The notes: generated by a model from the letters alone, not told the origin. Numbered from the stretch's first letter, positions 24,429-33,857 are shown. The stretch is DNA of 64,000 nucleotides from Candidatus Methanoperedens sp. BLZ2 (GCF_002487355.1 NZ_NTMG01000067.1:20422-84421); one strand, 5' to 3'. Numbers and translations: made by a program.

Positions 24429-25640
24429 TTAAACCGCCTCCATCAATCGTTTCATGATCTCTTCATCAGTCAAATATTCACTTTCGATGATCTTTGATAA
24501 TCCAATTACTTTTCCATCCATCCTTACCGCTGTCCCTGCCGATTCCAGTCCTGATGTAGCGCAGGGGATTGTTACTGCGGCAATTTTTGATGTCATGGTT
24601 ACGCAGGGATCGATACAGATCACCGGTATTGATGCAAGTCGTGACAGTACAGGGCCGGGAAGACTTGAAACAGGATCAGAACCCACAACAACGATTGCAT
24701 CCGCTGTTTTTTCATTAAGTGACTCCATAATTGAATATTTGATATCGTGAACCGCTTTTCCATTAAACTTTACTTTATTGACAAAACCTGTCTCTTTGAA
24801 CATAGTTTCATTAAAGCCACGCATATTATAATGGCCAACCATAGGCATTATATTAAAATTAGGCAGTTTTTGTGTAAGTGCGGTCAATACGTCAAAATCA
24901 TCTTTTATTGAATATGTAAGTCCGATACCCACAAAAATCGCCCCGAATCCGGCTTTTTTCAAAATGCCTGCAAGCTCAAGCATTTTTTTCGTGTCATACG
25001 CAGGTACTTTTCCGGATAGCGCTTCGATCAATGCCAGAATAAATTCCCGGTCTCCTTTTGGGGATATCCTGTAAAAATGTCCTTTGCAGATCTTTGCAGT
25101 ATTTGATTCCCTTACATCTATGGCTATTGCTATCCTGTCTTCCTCATATCCGCGCTGTCGTAATTCTCCCCGCGGGAAATATGAGAACCTCGAAAGATGG
25201 CGGGGCTGTGAGTCCTGGGCATCAGATCCCCAGTAAACAAGTACATCGGCTTTGTTCCTTATATCATCAAGCGAGCATGTCCTGAACTTTTGCGCAAGCA
25301 CCCTTTCGATAAGAATTCCCTGGCAAAATGAGGAGGTATCATCCAAAATTCCATTTATTTTTTTGGCAAATTGAATTCCTTTTACCTGGGCTTCACATGT
25401 TGAGTTATCCAATCCAAAAAGCATAGGCGCTTTTGAATTACGGATGATTTGCGCGGCTTTCTTTATGGAACTTTCAATATCGGTGGGTTTTTGATCTATG
25501 GAAGGAACAAGCCTGTTTGAACAACCTTTCATTCTTGCTGCGCCGCGCCTGCATGCGTTCTTTATCTCTTTTATCCTGTTATTCTCGACAATTGCTTCAA
25601 TGTCATCACATAACAGCGCGCATCCTGTGCATGTAACCAT
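24429..25640 (-). CDS. fwdB: Formylmethanofuran dehydrogenase subunit B (catalytic)
   Basis: A 403-residue catalytic subunit. The N-terminal [4Fe-4S] motif is CxxCxxxC (C4, C7, C11) with C40 as the fourth ligand, and the likely tungsten/molybdenum ligand is C106 in the SSFCQG segment; there is no in-frame TGA here, so this is the cysteine and not the selenocysteine form. Strong Shine-Dalgarno AGGAGG. It is in the order ferredoxin-fwdB-fwdD with spacings of 19 and 5 bases. Works in CO2/formylmethanofuran conversion in the cytoplasm with subunits A, C and ferredoxins that must be encoded elsewhere. Confidence 0.95.
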   Translation of the reverse strand: MVTCTGCALLCDDIEAIVENNRIKEIKNACRRGAARMKGCSNRLVPSIDQKPTDIESSIKKAAQIIRNSKAPMLFGLDNSTCEAQVKGIQFAKKINGILDDTSSFCQGILIERVLAQKFRTCSLDDIRNKADVLVYWGSDAQDSQPRHLSRFSYFPRGELRQRGYEEDRIAIAIDVRESNTAKICKGHFYRISPKGDREFILALIEALSGKVPAYDTKKMLELAGILKKAGFGAIFVGIGLTYSIKDDFDVLTALTQKLPNFNIMPMVGHYNMRGFNETMFKETGFVNKVKFNGKAVHDIKYSIMESLNEKTADAIVVVGSDPVSSLPGPVLSRLASIPVICIDPCVTMTSKIAAVTIPCATSGLESAGTAVRMDGKVIGLSKIIESEYLTDEEIMKRLMEAV

Positions 25641-25659
25641 ATAAACCTCCTATACAAAC

Positions 25660-26118
25660 TTATACAAACTCTATTGCGCCTGTTGGGCACGGGTCTATGC
25701 ATGCATAACACAAAACCTTATTTTTCCCAAAGCGTCGGCATTCTTTGATATTTGAAGCCAGTACTTTTCCATCAACTACTTTGAAGATCACCTTATTATT
25801 TGTAGGAGCACAGCCCATACCTGCGCCATGCGGATCATTTGCTACGTCTACAGGGCATGCCACAACACAATTTCCACAACCTGTACATAATTCAGAATGC
25901 ACAATCATTCCTGTTTCCTCAGCTCCGGCAGCTGGTAAAAGAAGTGATTCAAGTTTCTCTTTTTGCTTTTTGAAATTTGCTTCAAGAAGAGGTGTACATT
26001 CTGCCACGTTCTTTTTTCTTCCTAACATTGCAACCGCAAACGCCATGCAGGTGGATTCCCCGCATTTCTTGCAGTTGGTTCTGGGTAAGAGCTGGTATAG
26101 CTCCATAACTGTAACCAT
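25660..26118 (-). CDS. Multi-cluster ferredoxin, formylmethanofuran dehydrogenase partner
   Basis: A 152-residue iron-sulfur protein. The N-terminus has a [4Fe-4S] motif of the kind at the start of acetyl-CoA synthase gamma and related proteins (CKKCGESTCMAFAVA, then C41). Two bacterial-type ferredoxin motifs follow: CTGCGNCVVACP (about 78-89) and CYACIDPCPTGAIEF at the C-terminus. It is 19 bases ahead of fwdB on the same strand and so is most likely the electron-transfer subunit for that enzyme (FwdG/FwdF-like). The N-terminal domain fusion differs from the small FwdG of many methanogens. Confidence 0.85.
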   Translation of the reverse strand: MVTVMELYQLLPRTNCKKCGESTCMAFAVAMLGRKKNVAECTPLLEANFKKQKEKLESLLLPAAGAEETGMIVHSELCTGCGNCVVACPVDVANDPHGAGMGCAPTNNKVIFKVVDGKVLASNIKECRRFGKNKVLCYACIDPCPTGAIEFV

Positions 26119-26169
26119 GACTGGTGAATTGATTCTAATAAGGGATATAATTTATGGAAATATTGTTTG

Positions 26170-26820
26170 TTATTCAAACGTGCTAAGTTTATCAATATCA
26201 GGTTTGGTTAGCCTGAATTCAGTGCTCCATCCTCCAGTAAGATCATTCGCCTGCGAAGGGTCATCAGCAATATAAATCCGGGTAGTATAAAAATCACTGG
26301 TCGTGCCGTACCAATTACCGCCGAAATAAACATCCTTTTCAAATATTACAACCCGGGGTACCGTGGATTCTATGAAATAATAGTCGACGCCCTTTACTGT
26401 CCAATTCAGGTACCTGTCGGTATCTCCTGCATCCTTGACACGGACCGCCAGCCATGCATGTTCCCTGTTTGGCGCAACGATTATTTTCGATGGGATCCTG
26501 TATTTTGTCCTTATATAGTCCCACATGAATGTGGTCATCCTTGAGCAGTCAAATTCGTTTGTTTCATAAAGCTTATCCCAGCCCTTTTCATTAAAATCCT
26601 TAAGATCACGTGAAATGTTATCTATCAGGAGATTTTCAGATATTCCAGGAGTTGGAGTGAGTGTGGGAGTCTGGATTTTGTCGTATTGAGGCTTATAAAT
26701 AGTACTGGCAGGTTGCTCTTTATCCCCGGAAGGATCATTTACATTTACGGGTCTGCCGATACAACCTGAAAGCATGATTATTGCCAGTATTACACCAGTA
26801 ATAACGATAGTATTTTTCAT
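26170..26820 (-). CDS. Lipoprotein with transglutaminase-like domain
   Basis: A 216-residue exported protein. The N-terminal signal ends in a lipobox, LSGC, at about residues 17-20, followed by a proline/threonine linker (PTLTPTPG). The domain that follows has a Cys (EFDCSRMTTFMWDYIR) and a downstream His in NREHAWLAVRV, the usual Cys-His(-Asp) triad layout of the transglutaminase/papain-like fold. It is probably tethered to the outside of the membrane, where it could act on peptides or surface proteins. The gene lies between fwd and AMP phosphorylase genes but seems unrelated in function. Confidence 0.7.
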   Translation of the reverse strand: MKNTIVITGVILAIIMLSGCIGRPVNVNDPSGDKEQPASTIYKPQYDKIQTPTLTPTPGISENLLIDNISRDLKDFNEKGWDKLYETNEFDCSRMTTFMWDYIRTKYRIPSKIIVAPNREHAWLAVRVKDAGDTDRYLNWTVKGVDYYFIESTVPRVVIFEKDVYFGGNWYGTTSDFYTTRIYIADDPSQANDLTGGWSTEFRLTKPDIDKLSTFE

Positions 26821-26838
26821 CCCTGCTTCACTAATGTT

Positions 26839-28356
26839 TTAGAATACCTTGTAGGTCTGTACCCTTTCAAGAAGCATACCTTCAACTATTATCGGATAAT
26901 CCTTTTCTGCGCTTTTTAATGCATTTGTCAATTTCCAGCTCTTATCCGCAAAAATCGTTATCAGTGGCTCACCTTTCTTGACCATTTCACCCTTTTTCCT
27001 GTGTATCCAGACACCTGCACCATTATCAGCCGGAGCCCCTGCGATCCTTGCCAGCTCTACTATGCGCTTGTTATCGAACTCAATGACATAACCATCAGCC
27101 GGGGATTTAAGTTCTCCTCTGTGCTCCCCGGGTTTAATATCAGTATGAACGATATTCGGATTTCCGCCCTGGACTTCAATGATCTGTTTGAGTTTTTCAA
27201 ATGCTTTCCCCGAGCGCAGCGTCTCCATGGCCATCTCCTTCCCCCGGCCTCTTGTCGCCACACCCCCCATTTCAAGAAGAATGCCAGCAAGCCCGGTACT
27301 CTTTTCAATAAGGCTGTTCGGACCCTGCATAGTTTCCAATACTTTCAAAGCTTCTCTTACTTCAATTGCCGGACCAATGGTTCTTCCAACCGGCGATGCA
27401 CCGTATGTCATGGCACATTCCACGTTCATTCCCAGACGCTCCCCAAGATCGATCAGATCCCGTGCAAGTTTTTTTCCTTCTTCCATCGAGTGAATTTTTG
27501 TTCCGCTGCCAACAGGGATATCGATAACGACGCAATCCGCACCGACTGCACCTTTTTTAGCCATTATTGAAGCAAGAAGCTGGGAGCGCGGGTCTATTGA
27601 GAGGGGATATTCGGCGCGTATGAGCTTATCATCAGCCGGAGCTATATTTGTAGCTCCTCCCCATACAATCACACCTCCAACTTTCTCAGTCATGGTCTTT
27701 ATCTCATCTGCTGTAAATTCCACGGGCGCAAGTACTTCCATCAGATCAGCCGTTCCTGCAGCGCCTGTTATCGCTCGTGAGCTGGTCTTGGGTATGAGCA
27801 GACCGTTTGCTGCAATAATCGGGACCACAAGCAGGGTTATCTTATTACCCGGAACTCCACCTATACTGTGTTTATCCATGATGGGGTGAGTATCAAATTC
27901 AATTTTTTCCCCAGTATCTATCATAGCCCTTGTCATCCATTCAATTTCATCATTAGTCATCCCGTGTATATAGGAACTTGTAACAAATGCAGACAGTTCT
28001 ATCTCTGTAAGATTCTCCCTGACAATGTCCTGGATTATCTGGTGGACTTCTTCCTGCGTCAACTTCTGGTGGTCCATCATTTTCCTTATGAAACCTACTG
28101 AATTCGGTCTTGATGCGGGGACAAGATCAATCGTAAGAGGACATACTTTTCCGAGTTTTTCACAGCATTCCTGGTACACTCCCACAGTACCTTTCGGGAT
28201 CATGTCGCCTGTTTCAACTATGGCAGTCAGATAACCGTGATTTTTTAACTGGACACGGTCACCGCCCCTGACACCCAGCTCTTTTGCATCCTGTGAATTG
28301 ATGACCACTTTATACTTACCTGCTTTGATCTGAAGTTGTTGAACTTTAAGTTCCAT
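26839..28356 (-). CDS. deoA: AMP phosphorylase
   Basis: A 505-residue enzyme that splits AMP with phosphate into adenine and ribose-1,5-bisphosphate. It is the first step of the archaeal pathway that leads through R15P isomerase and form III RubisCO. The family signature DKHSIGGVPGNK (about 162-173) is intact, as is the SSRAITGAAGTADLMEV substrate-binding region. The length and N-terminal extension (a double-psi beta-barrel-like domain, residues 1-90) match archaeal AMP phosphorylase rather than bacterial thymidine phosphorylase. The RubisCO and isomerase genes are not in the window. Confidence 0.93.
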   Translation of the reverse strand: MELKVQQLQIKAGKYKVVINSQDAKELGVRGGDRVQLKNHGYLTAIVETGDMIPKGTVGVYQECCEKLGKVCPLTIDLVPASRPNSVGFIRKMMDHQKLTQEEVHQIIQDIVRENLTEIELSAFVTSSYIHGMTNDEIEWMTRAMIDTGEKIEFDTHPIMDKHSIGGVPGNKITLLVVPIIAANGLLIPKTSSRAITGAAGTADLMEVLAPVEFTADEIKTMTEKVGGVIVWGGATNIAPADDKLIRAEYPLSIDPRSQLLASIMAKKGAVGADCVVIDIPVGSGTKIHSMEEGKKLARDLIDLGERLGMNVECAMTYGASPVGRTIGPAIEVREALKVLETMQGPNSLIEKSTGLAGILLEMGGVATRGRGKEMAMETLRSGKAFEKLKQIIEVQGGNPNIVHTDIKPGEHRGELKSPADGYVIEFDNKRIVELARIAGAPADNGAGVWIHRKKGEMVKKGEPLITIFADKSWKLTNALKSAEKDYPIIVEGMLLERVQTYKVF

Positions 28357-28564
28357 ATTATAGTACCTTCATAATTTTATTGTATTGATTAGTACTTACT
28401 ATACTTTAGCATTATCGTTGATTGATCTGATGAATAAAGCTTTATTGAACATTCCTGGACTTCTACGGATTAAAAAGTACTTTAAAATTCTATTTATACT
28501 GTAAAAATGCTTATATTATAACACGTTAATTTAAATATAAGCAAAAAGATATCGAGGTACAAAA

Positions 28565-29335
28565 ATGAATACTCTAAGAATATCGGTGACAGGAATAATC
28601 TTGATCGCATTTGCCATGAATATGATTGGCACTGCCCAGGATGACAAAATGTCACCGGATGAGCTTGTTGATGATATAGAGGAATATAATGGCTCAATGG
28701 GCCCAGATAATATATTTTATGGATTGAAACTTGCATTTGAGAGACTGGATGAAAGCTTCACATTTAATGAAACTGAAAAGCTTGATAAAAAAGTGTATCA
28801 TTCAAAGCTTCGGATATCTGAGGCCAAGACCGAATTGAAAAAGGAGAACAATAAAGGCGCAAACAAGGCTTTTGAAAATTATAAAGAGAAGATAAATGAG
28901 ACAGAAATATCTGTTTCAGGGATCATGGGAAATGATTCAGGAATTATCAATGCCCAGAAAATGATTGAAAAACACCAGTATGTGCTGGAGAGACTTCTTG
29001 AATCACATCCGAATAATACCGGATTAAAGAGTGCCTATAATAATAGTGTTGAACTTGAAGATAAATTTGAGGAAAAGACCCGGAGGAAACTTGAGCGTTT
29101 TCAGACGGAAGAAGGAAAACACTATCTAAGAGAAGGGAATCTGACAAAAGCGGACATCGTTGATGTTCTGGAAATAAAGACCATTGAGGATGAGGAAGAT
29201 ACAAATCAAGAAGAAATGAAAAAGAAAGTCGAAGAAAACAATACTGGATACGAAGAAAAGTCCGTAGAAAATATAGATAATAAATCAGAGGATCATGATG
29301 CAAGACAAGAACAAAGTGATAAGAGAGATGACTGA
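28565..29335 (+). CDS. Secreted helical protein, DUF5667-like
   Basis: A 256-residue protein with a signal peptide (about residues 1-24, ending near GTAQ), then a helical region with the layout of DUF5667: GPDNIFYGLKLAFERLDESF, many charged residues and a repeated heptad pattern through about residue 190. The tail from 200 onward is extremely acidic and disordered (EEMKKKVEENN). Likely outside the membrane. The family occurs in archaea of this group; function is unknown. A TATA-rich region and GAGGT Shine-Dalgarno precede it. Confidence 0.7.
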   Translation: MNTLRISVTGIILIAFAMNMIGTAQDDKMSPDELVDDIEEYNGSMGPDNIFYGLKLAFERLDESFTFNETEKLDKKVYHSKLRISEAKTELKKENNKGANKAFENYKEKINETEISVSGIMGNDSGIINAQKMIEKHQYVLERLLESHPNNTGLKSAYNNSVELEDKFEEKTRRKLERFQTEEGKHYLREGNLTKADIVDVLEIKTIEDEEDTNQEEMKKKVEENNTGYEEKSVENIDNKSEDHDARQEQSDKRDD

Positions 29336-29464
29336 AACGATGTCCTGGGACAGTATCATAAAGAGGAAAGAAAATATAGGTTTTTGTCTATCTTTTCCTT
29401 GACAGATTAACAGTAAGAAGATTATTATTGGAAAAACAATATCAGTTCAATATCTGGAAATCTT

Positions 29465-30379
29465 ATGTCATTGAAGGTCCTGTATATTGTAATTTTGTGT
29501 CTCATTTCTATTTCAATAGTTAGCGCTGCACCTGATAATTATAAAGTGACATATACGATAAATATCAAAGAAAATGGATCTGCTATATGGAACGTAGAAT
29601 ATCGCACCCTCCTTTCTACTAAAGAAGACTTTGATTCCTTTGAGAATTATTCTGCACAAATAAAATCTAAGTATCTTGTTGAGTTCAGGGAATTAATGCA
29701 AAGATCTGCCCAGGAAGCAGCCGTGGCGACAGCAAGGACTATGGTTGCCAGGGATTTTAATGGTGAAGCGATAATACAATCCACTCCCACGGGCAAGTAT
29801 GGTGTGGTTCATTATACTTTTACCTGGACGAACTTTGCGAAGACAGGACAAAATATCAATGTGGGAGATGTATTCGTTGGAGGACTGTACCTTTCAAATG
29901 ATAATACCCTTATAATCCGATATCCACAAGATTATACAGTGGAACAGGTCATACCAGGGCCGGACCAGAACAGGGATGGAATGATATGGTATGGTCTTCG
30001 TTCCTTCAGTGCTGGAGAACCACAGATAATCCTTGCAAAGCCATCATTCACATCGACAATAGTAGTTATACTGGTCATAATTGGACTTTTTATAGCTGGC
30101 GGCTTGTTGTTTGTAAAGCGTAAAAAAGAAGCAGAAGAAAAGATATCTCCGGAAATACATGAAACTAACATTCCGATCCCCGAAATTGAAATGCTGGATG
30201 TGGAAGACAGGATAATGAAAATACTTAAAGAAAGCGGGGGGACACTTTATCAATCCGAGATAGGAAGACAGCTCAATCTTCCTAAATCAACTGTCAGTTC
30301 AGCATTGAATGAATTGCATGGTAAGAATATTATCCAGAAGATCAGGAAAGGACGTGAGAACCTGATCCGGGTAATATGA
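29465..30379 (+). CDS. Membrane-anchored winged-helix transcription regulator
   Basis: A 304-residue protein. Signal peptide at about 1-21, an extracellular beta-rich domain (22-200), one membrane span (about 198-216), and a cytoplasmic segment with a winged helix-turn-helix at about 250-304 (ILKESGGTLYQSEIGRQLNL then KSTVSSALNELHGKNII). The layout puts a sensor outside and a DNA-binding domain inside, as in one-component membrane regulators of archaea. It follows the acidic secreted protein gene by 130 bases, and these two might form one signalling pair. The ligand is unknown. Confidence 0.8.
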   Translation: MSLKVLYIVILCLISISIVSAAPDNYKVTYTINIKENGSAIWNVEYRTLLSTKEDFDSFENYSAQIKSKYLVEFRELMQRSAQEAAVATARTMVARDFNGEAIIQSTPTGKYGVVHYTFTWTNFAKTGQNINVGDVFVGGLYLSNDNTLIIRYPQDYTVEQVIPGPDQNRDGMIWYGLRSFSAGEPQIILAKPSFTSTIVVILVIIGLFIAGGLLFVKRKKEAEEKISPEIHETNIPIPEIEMLDVEDRIMKILKESGGTLYQSEIGRQLNLPKSTVSSALNELHGKNIIQKIRKGRENLIRVI

Positions 30380-30401
30380 CTTTGGAGTATGAAGATAGTG
30401 T

Positions 30402-30638
30402 TTAGTATCTATCATTTTTCATATATATTAATCCGACAATACCAAGAGCTGAAAATATTGCAAACATTATTGTTTCAAACCAGCCTTCCCCATACTTCCA
30501 TCCGGATTGATTATGAAGTGCATTAATATCAATTATCCCACCATACCATTTGATTGCACAGAAAAAGATTATAGTTATCCCTATCGTTGATGCAAGTAAG
30601 AGTATATACACAATTTGACAAAATACTAATTTATTCAT
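30402..30638 (-). CDS. Small two-span membrane protein
   Basis: A 78-residue protein with two hydrophobic segments (about residues 7-27 and 53-69) and a short loop between them with several Trp and Gly. It ends near the end of the winged-helix gene, on the opposite strand. A 33-codon ORF lies directly upstream and overlaps its start by eight bases. Confidence 0.55.
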   Translation of the reverse strand: MNKLVFCQIVYILLLASTIGITIIFFCAIKWYGGIIDINALHNQSGWKYGEGWFETIMFAIFSALGIVGLIYMKNDRY

Positions 30639-30732
30639 GCCGGATTATTATCTTATCTTCTGAAATTCCCAACTCCAATTTCAACATTTGGATATACTCA
30701 AGCATATACTTTTCTGTGGGTTTTACTCGCAT
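30631..30732 (-). CDS. Short ORF overlapping the 78-residue membrane protein gene
   Basis: A 33-residue ORF (MRVKPTEKYMLEYIQMLKLE and onward) ending ATGAATAA, so its stop overlaps the start of the membrane protein. The composition looks like a real amphipathic helix. It is short and no ribosome-binding site is clear. It may be a coupled microprotein or the tail of a decayed gene. Confidence 0.35.
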   Translation of the reverse strand: MRVKPTEKYMLEYIQMLKLELGISEDKIIIRHE

Positions 30733-31034
30733 CTATTTAGGTATATCTGCCAGCGTATGCATTGATACTCATTAGAACACATTGTTCTGGTTATAATATT
30801 TTTGACTTGTGGGTTAATTGTTCGTGGTTTATGACTCATCCAGATCAAACTCAAAACAAATCTATTTATTAATGTATCAACAATAAGGATTTATATTTAA
30901 TAGACTCAAATAGAGGAATAGAGGATTGGATGGATATGAATGGAGGAGTGAATGGATATAAAAGTAAAAATCAGTTTAAAATGTAATTTGTTGAGATATA
31001 TAAATAAGAATAAAAAATTATATATGAGTTATCA
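30733..31034. other. AT-rich gene-free stretch
   Basis: Between the small ORF and the FemAB-like gene I see no gene. It contains TATA-like stretches (TTTATATTTAATAG at about 30890, AGATATATAAATAAG at about 30995), the second positioned to serve the FemAB-like gene, and a run of similar GGATGGATATGAATGG-type purine repeats at about 30925-30955. Confidence 0.4.
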
Positions 31035-32081
31035 ATGAGCTATTATATTGAAGAATTGAATGATGTAAATTCAGCTGACTGGAAAAGATTATGTGAAGAA
31101 AGAGAAGACGGAAGTTTTTTCCACACCCTGCAATGGAAACAGATCTTAGAGCAATCGTATGGTTTCAAAACACATTGTTTTCTTTTATATAGAAATGACG
31201 AACCGGTTGCCCTTTGTCCGTTCTATGAAGGTACTATTAGTAGAATTCGGGGCTTGATATCGCTGCCCAACTCAGATTATAATCATATAATAATAACTGA
31301 TGAAAATGATCCTTTAATAGCATATCACATATTGGAAAAATGTAAAGAGATTGCCAAAGAAAATAAGTTATTTTTTATCCTTATAACTACTTTAAGTGAA
31401 TTAACAAAGGAGCATTTTAGTAAATATAACCCTCTTCCATATCCAATAGGCGGGGATATGACTCTTGATTTAGAAGAGTGCAGCCCGGACAAGATCTGGA
31501 AAGAAAAGTTGTCCAAGACACACAGGAAATATATAAAAAGATTCGATAATGATGGATTTATAATTAAGGAAATAAATTCAATGGAAGATATCAAAAAATT
31601 CTATAAGTATTATAAGAAAAATATCGAATTCAAAAAAGCCAACCCTTACGTATTTTCTCATTTTGAAGATTTATTAAATATATACTCATCAGAAGAAATG
31701 AAACTTACCCTTTTATACAAAGATGAACTCGTTGCAGGAGGACAATTAGCTTTTTTATATGATTCCAGAAAGACAATGTATTTAAGATATTTATCGCTTA
31801 ATAGAGATTTACCAGCCAGATATCATCCAACATTGTATTTATATTGGGATTGTATAAAAAGAGCGTCAGAAATGGGATATAACAAAGTATGTTTTGGGAG
31901 GACACCTCCTTATCCGAATGATGTTCATTACAAAGTCAAAGATAGATTTGGATGTCATTACGAAAACGAATTCTCTCTTATCTTTTCCAGTTCATATTTA
32001 TTTAAAATTTCATATAATATATATTATAATATTTACAATTATATGCAAAAGTATGTTCATAATAAATCTATGGATGAATAG
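31035..32081 (+). CDS. FemAB/GNAT-fold acyltransferase
   Basis: A 348-residue protein of the FemAB-like (Acetyltransf_6) group. The opening pattern SFFHTLQWKQILEQSYGF and the C-terminal GRTPPYPNDVHYKVKDRFG are typical. Two GNAT-like lobes are evident. Family members transfer aminoacyl or acyl groups to cell-wall or polysaccharide precursors; in archaea they often lie with surface glycan genes. No such neighbours are present here. The end overlaps the end of the convergent aroD gene by 14 bases. Base composition is richer in A/T than most neighbours, a possible sign of transfer. Confidence 0.8.
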   Translation: MSYYIEELNDVNSADWKRLCEEREDGSFFHTLQWKQILEQSYGFKTHCFLLYRNDEPVALCPFYEGTISRIRGLISLPNSDYNHIIITDENDPLIAYHILEKCKEIAKENKLFFILITTLSELTKEHFSKYNPLPYPIGGDMTLDLEECSPDKIWKEKLSKTHRKYIKRFDNDGFIIKEINSMEDIKKFYKYYKKNIEFKKANPYVFSHFEDLLNIYSSEEMKLTLLYKDELVAGGQLAFLYDSRKTMYLRYLSLNRDLPARYHPTLYLYWDCIKRASEMGYNKVCFGRTPPYPNDVHYKVKDRFGCHYENEFSLIFSSSYLFKISYNIYYNIYNYMQKYVHNKSMDE

Positions 32082-32742
32082 AGAGAATTTCCAGCATTTT
32101 TCTCAGTTCGTCCACCCTTAACTGTCCCGGAGCTACTGGAATATCAACATATCCGTATGTCATCACAGAACCGTATAGAGGCGCCATGACACGGGAATGC
32201 TTTCCAATTTCACCCATTGCGATCGCGCATACCTGTCCGGATGAATGCAATGTGACATCAAGCAATCGCAATACATCATCGAGTGAATGAGGCATTACTG
32301 CAAGCTTGGCAATATCTGCGCCTTTTTCGAACGATTCACGGATAAAACCTGTCATGGTCTCACTATCCGGTGTATTCTGGAAATCATGAGTGGAAATTAT
32401 AACTTTTTTTCCGGCTCGTCTTGCTTCGTTGATTACTAAATCCTTTTTTTCTGCACATAGTTCAATATCAACGGCGTCCGCATACGGAATTAAAGACATT
32501 AATTCATGGATGCGCTCTTCTTCGCTTCCTGACCATGCGCCGCCTTCTTTCTTCATTCGATTGGTAATAATAATTGGCAGTCCGAGTTCTTTAAGCTCCC
32601 TAAGTATTCTGTGAGGGTCTTCACTGATCAGGTCTATCCGCAGCTCCAGTATATTAGCGCCAAGCTCTTTTGCTCTGATCGATGTATTTATAGGATTTTT
32701 ACTGATCGATGCTACCACTGATCTATTAGAGGGGAACTCCAT
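32068..32742 (-). CDS. aroD: 3-dehydroquinate dehydratase, type I
   Basis: A 224-residue type I enzyme of the shikimate pathway that dehydrates 3-dehydroquinate. The Schiff-base lysine is in ADIAKLAVMP, the catalytic His in ISTHDF, and the N-terminal ILELRID Glu motif is intact. Length fits archaeal members. It is not next to other aro genes. The stop codon region overlaps the end of the convergent FemAB-like gene. Confidence 0.93.
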   Translation of the reverse strand: MEFPSNRSVVASISKNPINTSIRAKELGANILELRIDLISEDPHRILRELKELGLPIIITNRMKKEGGAWSGSEEERIHELMSLIPYADAVDIELCAEKKDLVINEARRAGKKVIISTHDFQNTPDSETMTGFIRESFEKGADIAKLAVMPHSLDDVLRLLDVTLHSSGQVCAIAMGEIGKHSRVMAPLYGSVMTYGYVDIPVAPGQLRVDELRKMLEILSIHP

Positions 32743-32814
32743 GGCAGATATGATATCTTTAATATGTGATAAGGATTATGAAACCTGAAGCGGATGATAT
32801 GGGGAAAACGAAAA

Positions 32815-32824
32815 TATTTATATA
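32815..32824 (+). promoter_or_regulatory. TATA box for YkgJ/Psp gene group
   Basis: ATTTATATAG, centred about 28 bases before the ATG of the 90-residue cluster protein, fits an archaeal TATA box and gives a leader of only a few bases. Confidence 0.45.
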
Positions 32825-32847
32825 GTTTGAGGGAATAAAACAAATAG

Positions 32848-33120
32848 ATGAAGAGGGTATCTGGAAAAATCATAAGAGCTGCTACGAGCCTTCTTCTTCC
32901 GGTGAAAAAGACCCGCGCCGGAGAGTGTAAAAGGTGTGGAGAATGCTGTAAGTTCGTATTTAAATGTCCATTCCTGAAGTTTGAAAATCATGGATCTAGT
33001 AAATCCATGTGTACTATCCACAGTTTAAGACCCCCGCAATGCAGGAAATATCCAAGGGCTAAATGGGAAAAAGCGCATGAACCATGTGGATACCATTTTA
33101 TTGAAGAAAAAAGTATTTAG
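32848..33120 (+). CDS. YkgJ-type cysteine cluster protein
   Basis: A 90-residue protein with the YkgJ (Fe/Zn-cluster) pattern: CKRCGECCKFVFKCPFL, then CTIHSLRPPQCRKYP and a final Cys. YkgJ family proteins bind a metal or an iron-sulfur cluster, and their role is unproven. It lies 36 bases before pspA. A second YkgJ-type protein is encoded at 50886-51305. Confidence 0.8.
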   Translation: MKRVSGKIIRAATSLLLPVKKTRAGECKRCGECCKFVFKCPFLKFENHGSSKSMCTIHSLRPPQCRKYPRAKWEKAHEPCGYHFIEEKSI

Positions 33121-33155
33121 GGCAAAACAAATAATTAAAAAGAGGAGGTAAAATC

Positions 33156-33857
33156 ATGGGGCTAATAGAAAGAACAAGTACAATGATAAAAGCTAAGATC
33201 AATAAGATATTAGGAAAATTCGAAGATCCAAGAGAGACTCTTGATTATTCTTATGAAAAGCAGGTTGAACTCTTACAGAATGTTAAGCGGGGTGTGGCTG
33301 AGGTAACAACCTCAAAGAAGAGGCTTGAACTCCAGAAGTTAAAACTGGAAGAGAATGTCAAGAGACTGGATGACCAGGCGCGTGAAGCTGTAACAGCAGG
33401 ACGCGAAGACCTTGCCAGGATAGCTCTTGAGAGAAAGAGCACATCACAGGCAGAAATTGTAAGTCTGACTTCCCAGATAGCGGATATCAAGAACCAGCAG
33501 GATAAACTCGTTGCAACAGAAAAGCGCCTGTCTGCAAAGATAGAATCATTCCGCTCCACAAAGGAAACAATAAAAGCACAATATAGCGCGGCTGAAGCCC
33601 AGGTCAAGATTACCGAATCCGTGAGCGGTATCAGTGAAGAAATGAGCGACGTAGGGATGGCGGTCCAGCGCGCGAAAGACAAGACTGAGAATATGAAAGC
33701 ACGCGCCTCTGCTCTTGATGAACTTGTGGAAGCAGGAACGCTTGAAGATGTGACCGGCGGCACACAGGATGATATTGACCGCGAGCTTTCAAAGATAAAG
33801 TCAAAGGGTGATGTTGACACGCAGCTTGAAGCGCTGAAGAAGGAGATGGGAAAATGA
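33156..33857 (+). CDS. pspA: PspA/IM30 membrane-stress protein
   Basis: A 233-residue PspA/Vipp1-family coiled-coil protein that binds and stabilises membranes under stress. The N-terminal GLIERTSTMIKAKINKIL helix, the long coiled coil, and the C-terminal helical region are as expected. A strong Shine-Dalgarno (GAGGAGG) precedes it. The next gene overlaps by four bases and encodes its PspAA partner. It forms a unit with the YkgJ gene, pspAA and a small membrane protein. Confidence 0.93.
   Translation: MGLIERTSTMIKAKINKILGKFEDPRETLDYSYEKQVELLQNVKRGVAEVTTSKKRLELQKLKLEENVKRLDDQAREAVTAGREDLARIALERKSTSQAEIVSLTSQIADIKNQQDKLVATEKRLSAKIESFRSTKETIKAQYSAAEAQVKITESVSGISEEMSDVGMAVQRAKDKTENMKARASALDELVEAGTLEDVTGGTQDDIDRELSKIKSKGDVDTQLEALKKEMGK

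Noticed and set aside
33251..33820. 189-residue ORF antisense to pspA
   Set aside because: Serine-rich mirror of the coiled-coil gene; the sense strand is a clear PspA.
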